From the NCBI GenBank assembly GCA_017628075.1, contig JAGBZV010000169.1, forward strand, positions 1 to 35,842: DNA of 35,842 nt, read 5' to 3'. Of the stretch, positions 14,120-21,835 are shown piece after piece. The stretch is from Clostridia bacterium. Lineage in GTDB: Bacteria > Bacillota > Clostridia > Oscillospirales > CAG-272. A model generated the notes under the pieces. It was not told where the DNA came from. It ran no database searches and saw only the letters and a program-made list of their open reading frames with translations. Every line of letters begins with the position of its first letter. Positions within the stretch are counted from its first letter, which is position 1. Made by a program: the position numbers and the translations under genes.

Positions 14120-16147
14120 TCAATCCACGACGAACATACGGAAATCGAAGAATTTGGGCGGCTTCGCCTTTTCACGGTCAAAGGGCCTGCCGTCACGCTT
14201 GGCCTTCTTCTCCTCCAGATCGAACCACAGATTGGTGATAGAAACCTCACCCTCCTGAATATCGGGAATCTGCAGGCCGCCGTCTGCATACAGAAGCGTC
14301 TCTGCAAGCGCAAGCTGATTCAACCGCTCCGCAGCAAGCGCGCGGTAGTAGCGGATACGCGGAAGCGCCTTCTGTCTTTCCGTACGAGATTCCGTAAATT
14401 CGGAGAGCACGTCCCACATACCTGCATTTGCAAGCATTCTTGCCGTCATTTTGCAAAGAGAATCATCCCCGGGAGCCATGCCTGCGGCAGAAAGCATCGT
14501 CTGCGCCGCCGCACACGTATCGCCCTTGATGCGAAGCAGCTCTGCCCGTGCGTAGGTGTTCCATGCGTTGACATGGCAGAGTGCAGAGCGCTCAAGCGCC
14601 TTCTCCGCATCCTCAATTTCCCCTTCTGCCATATAGGCACAGGCAAGCATGTAATGCGTTTTCCAATAGTAGAGGTCCGGACCCTTTGCCGCCACCTCAA
14701 GAAGTCTTCTCCACTCCCATCTGCGCTGATAGGAGATCGGTGCAACGGCATCGTCATCGTCCATCGTGTTCAAGGAGCCCGTCCGCAGAAGATTTGCCCA
14801 CATCCGCTGCTCCTCACCGATCTCACCGAAATCGAGATGCGGACAGAGATGCGGCTTTCCGCGCTTGTCGCGGCGCAGATTCTCAAGAGCAGCCCAGCCC
14901 TCACCAAAAATTTCCGCAGGAACGGCCGTCAGCGCCATTGCCTTCGTGTCAATGAGCTCCTTCTCCATTTCGCAAAGCGGTGCCATCTCGTCGAAGCGCG
15001 CCTCGACCTCGGCCTGTGCACCGTGCCAATCTCCGTGAATCTTTTCGGGATCAGCCTGCATCGGTCCGTAATATTCAATCCATTCCCAGGCAGTCTTCGG
15101 AGGCATGGGCAGTATCTCATACTGCGTGTGCGCCAAGCCACACTGGATCTCACAGTAGCTGCCCGCATTGTAATTGCCGCGTCCGTCGTCTCCGGACAAA
15201 AATTCCTGCCACTTCGCACCGCCCTGACCGCGGCCCCAGACGAACAGCTTGCGCCCCTTGAGACGGGATGTGGAGGTCTGAACAAGACCGTATCCGTCCG
15301 CACCGAGATGCGAGGTGTAGTACCGGTGGTTTTCGTAGGTTTTGAAGAAGTAGTCAACAGCAACGGGATTGTTCGTCGGATAGGTAATGTCCACGTTGTT
15401 GAATTCCGGAACGCTGACACACCCGATACCGCCGGCCAGAGGCGTGTACGCCCCGTCTGCCGGAACGACACAGCGCGCCGCAGGATCGCTGGGCACCGCA
15501 ATGTTGGACCACCAATACATACCGGTCTCACGCTGGCTGTCATTGACCACTCTCATACGGCAGTGCAGGAAGCGTGCATCGCTGGGAAGATAGAAATCCA
15601 TCTGATGCGTAACGGCGCGGATGCGCTCGTATGAATAGAAGCGCAGGACAGGGCATCCAATTCCGGATTGCTCAGACGACAGCGTCGCAGTAAAGATCGT
15701 TTCGCAGGTGTAGGGATGGTGTCCCACGGTCGCACCGCAATTCCATTCCACACCGCCCGATGCCCACGCATTGCGAAGCGCAAGATACGCAGGACGGTAT
15801 ACGTGGTTTGCAAACAGCAGCTCACGACCTGCATCCTTGTCAAACAGCGACCACAGCTTGCCGCCAGCCTCCGGCACGAATATCGCACGCAGATGCTCGT
15901 TCTCCAGTACGTAGCAGTCAAGCCCCTCGCGCGGCACGGCATGGGAATAGTTGTCCTGTGTCTGGTACGGAAACGCCGACGTCACACCGCTGTATCCAAG
16001 CCACAGACCGTCATCGTCACCGAGCACGGAATCCGGGCCTTCATAATCCGGATTCGGACGTCCGATGTCGTAAAGAAGCGGAAGCGTTGATGTGCCATTC
16101 ATCTCTGCGGCCATCACGGGTAAAATCGTTTTCGTAAGAGTGCTCAT
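14120..16147 (-). CDS. DUF5107 domain protein with TPR-like C-terminal region
   Basis: A 675-residue cytoplasmic protein. Residues about 60-330 show the mutarotase-like beta-sandwich pattern of DUF5107: LENEHLRAIFVPEAGGKLWSLFDKDAGRELLF, then ASGGVEWNCGATVGHHPYT and MYWWSNIAVP. A second half contains helical repeat segments (YYWKTHYMLACAYMAEGEIEDAEKALERS, NTYARAELLRIKGDTCAAAQTMLSAAG) typical of TPRs. Members often stand beside glycoside hydrolases and are thought to act on carbohydrates, but no reaction can be assigned here. GGGAGG lies eight bases before the ATG. It sits 22 bp after nnrD and 15 bp before the flavin reductase, so all belong to one transcript. Confidence 0.8.
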   Translation of the reverse strand: MSTLTKTILPVMAAEMNGTSTLPLLYDIGRPNPDYEGPDSVLGDDDGLWLGYSGVTSAFPYQTQDNYSHAVPREGLDCYVLENEHLRAIFVPEAGGKLWSLFDKDAGRELLFANHVYRPAYLALRNAWASGGVEWNCGATVGHHPYTCETIFTATLSSEQSGIGCPVLRFYSYERIRAVTHQMDFYLPSDARFLHCRMRVVNDSQRETGMYWWSNIAVPSDPAARCVVPADGAYTPLAGGIGCVSVPEFNNVDITYPTNNPVAVDYFFKTYENHRYYTSHLGADGYGLVQTSTSRLKGRKLFVWGRGQGGAKWQEFLSGDDGRGNYNAGSYCEIQCGLAHTQYEILPMPPKTAWEWIEYYGPMQADPEKIHGDWHGAQAEVEARFDEMAPLCEMEKELIDTKAMALTAVPAEIFGEGWAALENLRRDKRGKPHLCPHLDFGEIGEEQRMWANLLRTGSLNTMDDDDAVAPISYQRRWEWRRLLEVAAKGPDLYYWKTHYMLACAYMAEGEIEDAEKALERSALCHVNAWNTYARAELLRIKGDTCAAAQTMLSAAGMAPGDDSLCKMTARMLANAGMWDVLSEFTESRTERQKALPRIRYYRALAAERLNQLALAETLLYADGGLQIPDIQEGEVSITNLWFDLEEKKAKRDGRPFDREKAKPPKFFDFRMFVVD

Positions 16148-16168
16148 GAGAATTCCTCCCTGTAATAT

Positions 16169-17212
16169 TCACGCGGGACAACCGCCCGCTTCATTGTGAT
16201 TCCTTGCACATATCCGCTCCATGCGGAAAAGCACCGTCCCCACGGCATCGCAGATCTCGCTTGCAAGCGGCGCACGCTGTCCCATCGTAAGGGAAACCTC
16301 CTCTGCCGCAAGCCCGTGTACGTATGCCCCAAGCGACGCCGCAGCCAAAGCTGCCGATATCTCCGTCCCGTCCGGAAGCATCCGTACCGGAGACTGCGCG
16401 TACAGCTGTGCGGCAAGCACCGCACAGATCCCGCTCAAAACGTCACCGGATCCACCCTTCGCAAGTGCGGAATTTCCCGTGGGATTGATAAAGCTGACGC
16501 GCCCATCCGTAATCACGGAGCGCGCATTCTTTGCATTCACTACGATACCGTATCTGTGCGCAAACGAAGCCGCATTGCCGATGGGATCCACCTCCCAGTC
16601 AGAAGCAGAAATCCCCGTCAGCCGCGCCATCTCCATAGGATGCGGCGTCAAAATCCACGGCACGTCAGTACGCTCTCCAAGCATCGGGAGCAATCCGTGC
16701 TCTGCTATCAGATTCAGCGCATCGGCGTCAAGCACCGTCGGAACTCTTGCGTGGGAAAGCACGTCCCCAAGAAGGATCCGCGCCGAATCTCCTCTCCCAA
16801 GCCCCGGTCCAAGCACGACACCGTCCGCCCGCGCCAGCGCATCGGCTGTCTGCGGCCGTTCTCCGGGCGCGTACGTCGTCAGAATTGCCTCTGGGATCAG
16901 CGTCTGCAAGGGAATACGGTTGTCCTCACACGTGAAGATCTCCACAAGCCCCGCACCGCACCTGTATGCAGCGCGCGCACACAGATACGCCGCCCCACAC
17001 ATATTTTTCGAGCCGGCAATCACAAGGATCCGACCGTTCGTCCCCTTGTTGGAATCGGGAGCACGCACCGGAAGACAGGCAGCAGCATCCGCCTCCTCCC
17101 AAAGAAAAGCCTCGCCCTGCCCATCGTGTGTGTCGGATATGTCGCAGACAGCAGCTCCATTCGCGGCATCTCCACAGACAGGCCGCCGAAATGCCCCGGA
17201 AAGGCGTTTCAT
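16169..17212 (-). CDS. nnrD: ADP/ATP-dependent NAD(P)H-hydrate dehydratase
   Basis: A 347-residue protein carrying the YjeF C-terminal (ribokinase-like) dehydratase domain, which repairs hydrated NADH and NADPH at the expense of ADP or ATP. Signature segments are SNKGTNGRILVIAGS near residue 55, ADGVVLGPGLGRGDS, VPTVLDADALNLIAE, ILTPHPMEMARLTG and NPTGNSALAKGGSGDVLSGI, which includes the catalytic Asp. The epimerase half found in bifunctional proteins is absent; residues 1-50 look like the junction segment of such a fusion. GGGAGGGGG precedes the ATG. It is first gene of the transcript leading into the DUF5107, flavin reductase and GH2 genes. Confidence 0.88.
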   Translation of the reverse strand: MKRLSGAFRRPVCGDAANGAAVCDISDTHDGQGEAFLWEEADAAACLPVRAPDSNKGTNGRILVIAGSKNMCGAAYLCARAAYRCGAGLVEIFTCEDNRIPLQTLIPEAILTTYAPGERPQTADALARADGVVLGPGLGRGDSARILLGDVLSHARVPTVLDADALNLIAEHGLLPMLGERTDVPWILTPHPMEMARLTGISASDWEVDPIGNAASFAHRYGIVVNAKNARSVITDGRVSFINPTGNSALAKGGSGDVLSGICAVLAAQLYAQSPVRMLPDGTEISAALAAASLGAYVHGLAAEEVSLTMGQRAPLASEICDAVGTVLFRMERICARNHNEAGGCPA

Positions 17213-17244
17213 ATAAAGCCCCCTCCCATTTGTTTCTCGGTATT

Positions 17245-17273
17245 ATCATAACATAAAACACGCAATTTTGCAA
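17245..17273 (-). promoter_or_regulatory. promoter of the nnrD-GH2 transcript
   Basis: Minus strand TTGCAA (17268-17273), 17-bp spacer, TATGAT (17245-17250), 33 bases before the nnrD start. It is divergent from the promoter at 17367-17395. Confidence 0.65.
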
Positions 17274-17366
17274 GTGCTTTGCAAAAATCATTTTTCAAAA
17301 ATTTTCCTTATCACAGCATAAAATCGCCGAAAGTCGTGAATAATCCGTAAACAATCCACCACATAT

Positions 17367-17395
17367 TTGACAACGGAAGCACAATGCGTTATAAT
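17367..17395 (+). promoter_or_regulatory. promoter of the DUF3048 lipoprotein gene
   Basis: TTGACA (17367-17372), 17-bp spacer, TATAAT (17390-17395): perfect consensus hexamers 47 bases before the start codon. Confidence 0.85.
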
Positions 17396-17442
17396 ATAAC
17401 CGGATAGCAACTGTCCCAAATGCCAGAAAGGACGAAACGCAC

Positions 17443-18690
17443 ATGAATCTTAACAAAAAAGCCGCCGCACTCCTGCTTGCAGGATGTCTCTGCTTTTCCA
17501 CATTGACCGCATGCGGCAATCCCGCAGACGGCGACACACTCACAGACAACGCCACGACGACGGAAAGTCACTCAGAGCTTCCCACAGAAACAGAAACAGA
17601 AACGGAAACAGAAACAGAAATGAATACAGAAACCGAAACCGATACCGAAACGGAGCCGGCAACGGATACAGAGCCTCCCCAGCCGCAGTATTCTCCCATC
17701 GTAGAGGAAAACGGCAAGGATGCCCTGCAGGGCATCGCTCCTGCTCCTGCGGATACGTACATAGATCCGCTGACAGGAACAGCCGTCTCCCGCGAGGACG
17801 CAGAGCGCAGACCCGTCGCCATCATGCTGAACAATGTCACAGCAGCCCTTCCACAGCAGAATATCGGTGCCGCAGACATTTTGTACGAATGTCAGGTCGA
17901 GGGATATCTGACACGTCTGATGGGTGTCTACAATCAGTACGAGGACTTGGTTGCCATCGGCTCCGTCCGCTCCTCGCGCGAATATTATCTTGATTTTGCC
18001 GCCAACCACGACGCCATCTACGTTCACGCAGGCGGAAGCGATAGCGCCTACCGCGACCTGAAGGCAAGAAAAACGCACAACGTCGACGCCGTCAACGACT
18101 ACGTCGTATCCGGTTACTTCTACCGTGATCCCAACCGTCTTGCCACCATGCGCTACGAGCATACGCTCGTCATTGACGGTGACCGGCTGAACGCCGCCAT
18201 TGCTGCGAAAAAATATCGTACCACCTATGCGGGCACCTTTGAAAGCCCCATGCAGTTTGTCGGAGAAGACCAACAGATCTCGCTGACCGACGGTACCCGC
18301 GCAAAGGAGCTGACCGTCAAATTCGGTGCCCATACCACCTCGCTCGTCTACGATGCCGCATCCAACCGCTATCTGCGTTGGCAGAATGGCAAAAAGCACG
18401 TTGACGGTGTCACAAACGAGCAGCTCGGCTTCGAAAACGTCATCCTGCTCTACTGCCCGTACTCTCAAACCAACGATGCACTCGGACATATCACAGTCGC
18501 CTCTACGGGAAGCGGAACCGGATATTACTTCACAGGCGGAAAATATATGGAGATTCGCTGGTCCAAGGCCTCCGGCGATGCCCCGCTCCGCCTGACCTAC
18601 CCCTCCGGAAAAGCGCTGACACTGACACCCGGCAAAACCAACTTTGAAATCGTCGGCTACGCAAGCGCCGTCACCATCACAGCGGAATAA
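17443..18690 (+). CDS. DUF3048 domain lipoprotein (YerB family)
   Basis: A 415-residue secreted lipoprotein. Residues 1-24 form a lipoprotein signal peptide ending LTAC with lipidated Cys24. Residues about 40-75 are a Glu/Thr repeat linker (hexamer repeats GAAACA/G in DNA). From residue 100 the DUF3048 domain begins: DPLTGTAVSREDAERRPVAIMLNN, then GAADILYECQVEGYLTRLMGVY, VAIGSVRSSREYYLDFAANHDAIYVHAGGS and ALGHITVASTGSGTGYYFTGGKYMEIRW. The family is widespread in Firmicutes and its biochemical role is not established. AAAGG lies upstream of the ATG. It is a single-gene unit between a strong promoter and a strong terminator. Confidence 0.88.
   Translation: MNLNKKAAALLLAGCLCFSTLTACGNPADGDTLTDNATTTESHSELPTETETETETETEMNTETETDTETEPATDTEPPQPQYSPIVEENGKDALQGIAPAPADTYIDPLTGTAVSREDAERRPVAIMLNNVTAALPQQNIGAADILYECQVEGYLTRLMGVYNQYEDLVAIGSVRSSREYYLDFAANHDAIYVHAGGSDSAYRDLKARKTHNVDAVNDYVVSGYFYRDPNRLATMRYEHTLVIDGDRLNAAIAAKKYRTTYAGTFESPMQFVGEDQQISLTDGTRAKELTVKFGAHTTSLVYDAASNRYLRWQNGKKHVDGVTNEQLGFENVILLYCPYSQTNDALGHITVASTGSGTGYYFTGGKYMEIRWSKASGDAPLRLTYPSGKALTLTPGKTNFEIVGYASAVTITAE
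17582..17670 (+). repeat. hexamer tandem repeat encoding a Glu-Thr linker
   Basis: Repeated GAAACA/GAAACG-type units code for an extended E-T run with a few Met, Asn and Asp interruptions. It is the flexible, likely cell-wall-spanning linker of the DUF3048 lipoprotein and is prone to length change by slippage. Confidence 0.8.
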
Positions 18691-18728
18691 CACCCCAAGG
18701 AACACCTCGCGCAAGGCGCAATAAAAGC

Positions 18729-18771
18729 AGCGGCAGGATCGCAATCCGCGATCCTGCCGCTTTCGTTTTCG
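18729..18771 (+). terminator. strong bidirectional terminator
   Basis: A perfect 14-bp stem (AGCGGCAGGATCGC / GCGATCCTGCCGCT) with a five-base loop, followed by TTTCGTTTTC on the plus strand and by TGCTTTTATT on the minus strand. It serves the DUF3048 gene and the convergent membrane protein gene. Confidence 0.9.
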
Positions 18772-18803
18772 TACCCGTCAGAAAAGATCGAATATGTATG
18801 CTA

Positions 18804-19520
18804 TTAGTTGTTTGCCTCAGATCTTGCCTTTAGCTCTTCCTGCTTAACGCGGACGGACTGACGGTAGATGATGTCGATAACGTCGTCAACGTCTGCCGTA
18901 TTTCTGACGCAATATTCCAGCGTCTTGCCACCCTTGATTTCGATCTTGAGGATCTCCGCCTTAAGTGCGCAATCCTTGCCGTCAACCATCTTCAGAGTTA
19001 CCTCCTGCTCGTCAAGACGAGCGGAAAGAACGTCCTCCCAAGCAAAGTGCAGATTTTCCTCTACACAATCATCCTTGAGAATCGAGAACTTTCTGGAGAG
19101 AATTCTGAGACCGTCGTTGGTGAAATTCATAAGCAGACCACAGTAATACTCGGTTCTGTACTTGAGATCCTTACCGCGCTTTGCCGGAGTGGAAGACTCA
19201 CGGGTAAAGTCGTAGCCGCCGAGGATGATACCCTTGTGGAGCACCTCGTATCTGCGGGGGAACTTGAAGCACACGGAAGCATCTGCCTCGATGGTGTTCA
19301 TCTTGGATGCAACGGCACCGTCGATATCGTCATCCTTCATGCCGCCGGTGAGCATTGCAATCGCGAAAATTACGCCTACCGCAGCAATCAAAATGCCGAT
19401 AACACTAAGCTCTCTGGGGAGCGTAGCCGCCAGAATGGCACCGACAGCAACGACCGGAACACCTGCCAGAAACAGCTTGCTGGCCGGCTTGAAATATTTG
19501 TTATTCTTTGTAAAATCCAT
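18804..19520 (-). CDS. small membrane protein, unrecognised
   Basis: A 238-residue protein starting MDFTKNNKYFKPASK. Two adjacent hydrophobic helices span about residues 16-36 and 41-60 (LFLAGVPVVAVGAILAA and LSVIGILIAAVGVIFAIAML). The remaining roughly 175 residues are a soluble, mixed alpha/beta domain with KFPRRYEVLHKGIILGGYDFTRES and two lysine/glutamate-rich strands, ending in a charged helix. It resembles PH-like or 'PrgI/YcxB-like' two-helix membrane proteins in layout, but I cannot assign a family. The start is fixed by AAAGGAG seven bases before ATG 19520; the frame is open upstream to 19568 but lacks a ribosome site. Confidence 0.75.
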   Translation of the reverse strand: MDFTKNNKYFKPASKLFLAGVPVVAVGAILAATLPRELSVIGILIAAVGVIFAIAMLTGGMKDDDIDGAVASKMNTIEADASVCFKFPRRYEVLHKGIILGGYDFTRESSTPAKRGKDLKYRTEYYCGLLMNFTNDGLRILSRKFSILKDDCVEENLHFAWEDVLSARLDEQEVTLKMVDGKDCALKAEILKIEIKGGKTLEYCVRNTADVDDVIDIIYRQSVRVKQEELKARSEANN

Positions 19521-19588
19521 ATCAGGACTCTCCTTTCTGTTGGGTTTGAGAGTGAGTGAACCGCACACGCCCTCAACCTGCTGCGAAT

Positions 19589-19617
19589 ATTATACCATGT
19601 TCTGTGAAAATCGTCAA
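19589..19617 (-). promoter_or_regulatory. promoter of the membrane protein gene
   Basis: Minus strand TTGACG (19612-19617), 17-bp spacer, TATAAT (19589-19594), with about 68 bases of leader before the start codon. Confidence 0.8.
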
Positions 19618-19646
19618 GACAAAACGGGAAGTTTTTGTACAAAAGC

Positions 19647-19661
19647 CGCAATTATTTTGCG
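19647..19661. terminator. weak terminator-like hairpin after nrdR
   Basis: CGCAA and TTGCG pair around five bases. On the minus strand GCTTTTG follows, on the plus strand TTTTT. The stem is only five pairs and overlaps the nrdR stop codon, so this is tentative. Confidence 0.3.
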
Positions 19662-20140
19662 TTTTTCCCATCCGTACAGTCCTCCTGCTTGGTTTTCGCC
19701 ATTTCCTCAAGTGCCTCCATAAAGGTCTGCAGATCGCGGAATTCACGATGCACGGAGGCAAAGCGAACGTATGCAACCTCATCCAACGCCTTCAGCCGAT
19801 CCATGACCAGCACGCCGATGTGCTTGGACGAAAACTCCGCAGCAAGCGAATTCTGCAGCTCACATTCCACGTCCGTAACCAACCGCTCCATCTGCTCCCG
19901 CGTAACGGAACGCTTGTCGCAGGCCTTCATGATACCCGCAAGAATCTTGTTGCGGTCAAAAAGCTGCTTTGTTCCGTCCTTTTTGACAACCGTGATCGGA
20001 ATGGAATCCACGATCTCGTAGGTGGTAAAGCGCCGCTGACAGGACAGGCATTCACGCCTCCGCCGAATACTCGTGTATTCATCGGTGGGACGGGAATCTG
20101 TAACCTTGGATTCGGTATAACCGCAGTTCGGACATTTCAT
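19652..20140 (-). CDS. nrdR: transcriptional repressor NrdR
   Basis: A 162-residue NrdR, the nucleotide-sensing repressor of ribonucleotide reductase genes. Residues 1-34 form the zinc ribbon with Cys3, Cys6, Cys31 and Cys34 and the conserved RPTDEYTSIRRRRECLSC. From about residue 48 the ATP-cone follows (ITVVKKDGTKQLFDRNKILAGIMKACDKR), which binds ATP or dATP. The length is close to the usual 150-155 with a short charged C-terminal extension. AAAGGAG stands seven bases before the ATG. No ribonucleotide reductase gene is in the window. Confidence 0.95.
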   Translation of the reverse strand: MKCPNCGYTESKVTDSRPTDEYTSIRRRRECLSCQRRFTTYEIVDSIPITVVKKDGTKQLFDRNKILAGIMKACDKRSVTREQMERLVTDVECELQNSLAAEFSSKHIGVLVMDRLKALDEVAYVRFASVHREFRDLQTFMEALEEMAKTKQEDCTDGKNAK

Positions 20141-20189
20141 TGTGTATCTCCTTTGCTATCTGCTGCAAAAACATTCGTGTATACTGTAT

Positions 20190-20218
20190 ATTATACGACC
20201 TTCCGGCAAAAAAAGCAA
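20190..20218 (-). promoter_or_regulatory. promoter of nrdR
   Basis: Minus strand TTGCTT (20213-20218), 17-bp spacer, TATAAT (20190-20195), 50 bases before the nrdR start. No clear NrdR box was seen beside it. Confidence 0.7.
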
Positions 20219-20262
20219 TAGGTTTTCCAAATTTTCCGACGATCCGAGCGCCCATGCCAATT

Positions 20263-20460
20263 TTATTCAATATCAAGCTCCGGCGGCACGTCGATCTCAT
20301 CGGAAATATATTTCCCGTTCTTTTTGCGTTGTCTGACACATTCCGTCAATAAATACTCAATTTGTCCATTGATCGAACGGAAATCATCCTCTGCCCACGC
20401 AGACAGATCGTTGAACAGCTTTTCCGATATCCGGAGTGGAATCTGTTTTTTATCTGCCAT
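20263..20460 (-). CDS. Arc-type ribbon-helix-helix DNA-binding protein
   Basis: A 65-residue protein with the ribbon-helix-helix pattern: strand KKQIPLRISEKLFNDL, helix AWAEDDFRSINGQIEYLL, then a helix and charged tail. The R-S-(I/V)-N-G-Q-I-E-Y-L-L segment is characteristic of Arc-like proteins that bind operators as paired dimers. It lies 12 bp after the SPFH gene, a pairing common in Clostridia. It could repress the operon through the palindrome at 21587-21603, although this is inference. An antitoxin role is an alternative, but no toxin gene is adjacent. Confidence 0.8.
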   Translation of the reverse strand: MADKKQIPLRISEKLFNDLSAWAEDDFRSINGQIEYLLTECVRQRKKNGKYISDEIDVPPELDIE

Positions 20461-20472
20461 ACACCCAACGCC

Positions 20473-21504
20473 TCAATACAACGATCCGGAGTTGACGACA
20501 GGCTGTGCGTCCCGGTTGCCGCAAAGAACAACGAGAAGATTGGATACCATCGCCGCACGGCGCTCCTCGTCCAGCTCGACCGTACCGCCCTCTGCAAGAC
20601 GCTGCAAAGCCATCTCCACCATGCCCACAGCGCCGTCCACGATCATCTTGCGCGCATCAATGATCGCAGATGCCTGCTGACGCTGCAGCATAACAGCCGC
20701 GATTTCGGGTGCATAGGCAAGATAGGTGATCCGCGCCTCGATGATCTCAAGACCGGCTTGCTCAACCTTGGACTGGATCTCATCACGGATCCGCGCCGCA
20801 ACCACGTCAGAGGAGCCGCGCAGGCTGCCCTCATCAGCAACGCCGTCACCCGTCGTGTCAATGTTCGGTGCAACGTCATAGGGATAAATGCGTACGATGT
20901 TGCGCAGAGCCGCATCGCACTGCAGGGACAGATATTCCTTGTAGTTGTCAACGGCAAATACCGCACGTGCCGTATCTACCACACGCCAGATCACGGCAAT
21001 TCCGATCTCCACGGGATTTCCAAGACAGTCGTTGATCTTCTGGCGGTTGTTGTTAAGTGTCATCACCTTGGTGGATACCTTCTTGGATACGATCTCCACA
21101 CTCGCAGAGGCACCTGCCTGCACGCTCATAGGAATGCCGGCGTGCTTGCCAGAGCTGTCAATGTCACCGGATTGTGAAAGCTTGGTCTTTGCAGCAGGAT
21201 TGACTGCCGTGCAGAACGGGTTTACCCAATAGAAGCCGGCTTCCTTCAAAGAACCGATATAGCGTCCGAACAGCGTCAGTACCAGCGCCTCACCCGGATT
21301 GAGCAGCTTAAAGCCAAGAAACGGAATCCATCCGATGCAGAACCAGACCACGCCAATCGTAAGAAGCGGAATTCCAACGGACTGTCCGGCATCCATCTTT
21401 ACGCCGCCAAGGACCAGGGCTGCCAATCCGACAAGATAAAGAGCGCCCCAAACGACCACCATCGCAAGACCGTTTTTTCGTGTTGTAAGAATCTTTTCAT
21501 CCAT
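20473..21504 (-). CDS. SPFH / band 7 domain membrane protein
   Basis: A 343-residue protein with two N-terminal membrane helices (about residues 12-33 and 43-65) followed by the band 7 domain: LLNPGEALVLTLFGRYIGSLKEAGFYWVNPF near 68-98, VEIGIAVIWRVVDTARAVFAVDNYKEYLSLQCDAALRNIV near 165-205, and the C-terminal helical part IIEARITYLAYAPEIAAVMLQRQQASAIIDARKMIVDGAVGMVEMAL. Proteins of this family oligomerise on membranes and organise lipid microdomains; this bacterial subgroup has no defined substrate. The stretch TTGDGVADEGS is an acidic insertion before the coiled coil. It is cotranscribed with the ribbon-helix-helix gene. Confidence 0.88.
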   Translation of the reverse strand: MDEKILTTRKNGLAMVVVWGALYLVGLAALVLGGVKMDAGQSVGIPLLTIGVVWFCIGWIPFLGFKLLNPGEALVLTLFGRYIGSLKEAGFYWVNPFCTAVNPAAKTKLSQSGDIDSSGKHAGIPMSVQAGASASVEIVSKKVSTKVMTLNNNRQKINDCLGNPVEIGIAVIWRVVDTARAVFAVDNYKEYLSLQCDAALRNIVRIYPYDVAPNIDTTGDGVADEGSLRGSSDVVAARIRDEIQSKVEQAGLEIIEARITYLAYAPEIAAVMLQRQQASAIIDARKMIVDGAVGMVEMALQRLAEGGTVELDEERRAAMVSNLLVVLCGNRDAQPVVNSGSLY

Positions 21505-21586
21505 GTTTCATCACTCTCTGCTCCGCTTGAAAAGGAAGCAGCCTTTCTTAATTACTCCGGACGGCACCGTGCCCCCACCGTCTCAA

Positions 21587-21603
21587 GATATCATAATGAT
21601 ATC
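21587..21603. promoter_or_regulatory. palindromic operator over the SPFH promoter
   Basis: GATATCAT-A-ATGATATC is a perfect 8+1+8 inverted repeat that covers the -10 hexamer and the expected start site of the SPFH-RHH operon. This is the expected place for an autorepressor such as the operon's own ribbon-helix-helix protein. Confidence 0.65.
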
Positions 21604-21624
21604 ATATTTGCATCATTTTGTCAA
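21596..21624 (-). promoter_or_regulatory. promoter of the SPFH-RHH operon
   Basis: Minus strand TTGACA (21619-21624), 17-bp spacer, TATCAT (21596-21601). Confidence 0.75.
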
Positions 21625-21756
21625 GACCTTGACGAATTATTTTTGCAAAAGTGGATTTTTTTCCACAAAACACTCCCGCAGAGGAAAAAGATGTTGGAAA
21701 AGTTGTAAGAAATCCGTAAAATTTTTGCAAACCCTCTGTTATTTGTCGCACAAATT

Positions 21757-21765
21757 TGGTATAAT
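21757..21765 (+). promoter_or_regulatory. extended -10 promoter of the murB operon
   Basis: TGG-TATAAT forms a perfect extended -10 element. No good -35 is seen at 16-18 bp, which extended -10 promoters tolerate. The leader to the murB start is about 65 bases and contains a GC-rich hairpin. Confidence 0.65.
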
Positions 21766-21835
21766 ATATATGATTGTTCTCCCTGCCCGGGCATCCCCCA
21801 AGGCCCCCGGCAGGTAAATTCAACGTAAGGAAGGC

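Larger units (their letters stand above)
21505..21835. other. 331-bp divergent regulatory region between the SPFH and murB genes
   Basis: Contains the SPFH promoter (21596-21624), a 17-bp perfect palindrome over it (21587-21603), an A/T-rich section with a short GTGGA/TCCAC hairpin near 21650, the murB promoter (-10 at 21760-21765) and a GC-rich leader hairpin near 21783-21813. No gene is seen. Confidence 0.7.

Noticed and set aside
17572..18744. Long minus-strand open frame opposite the DUF3048 gene
   Set aside because: The plus strand carries a clear lipoprotein with promoter, ribosome site and terminator; the opposite frame is Cys/Gly-rich shadow sequence.
21645..21670. TTTTTCCACA near 21655 as a DnaA box or origin
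   Set aside because: It is a single imperfect match within a small A/T-rich hairpin, with no box cluster or replication-initiation gene.
21783..21813. GC-rich hairpin in the murB leader as a riboswitch or terminator
   Set aside because: The stem is imperfect, there is no T-tract and no known riboswitch core was recognised.
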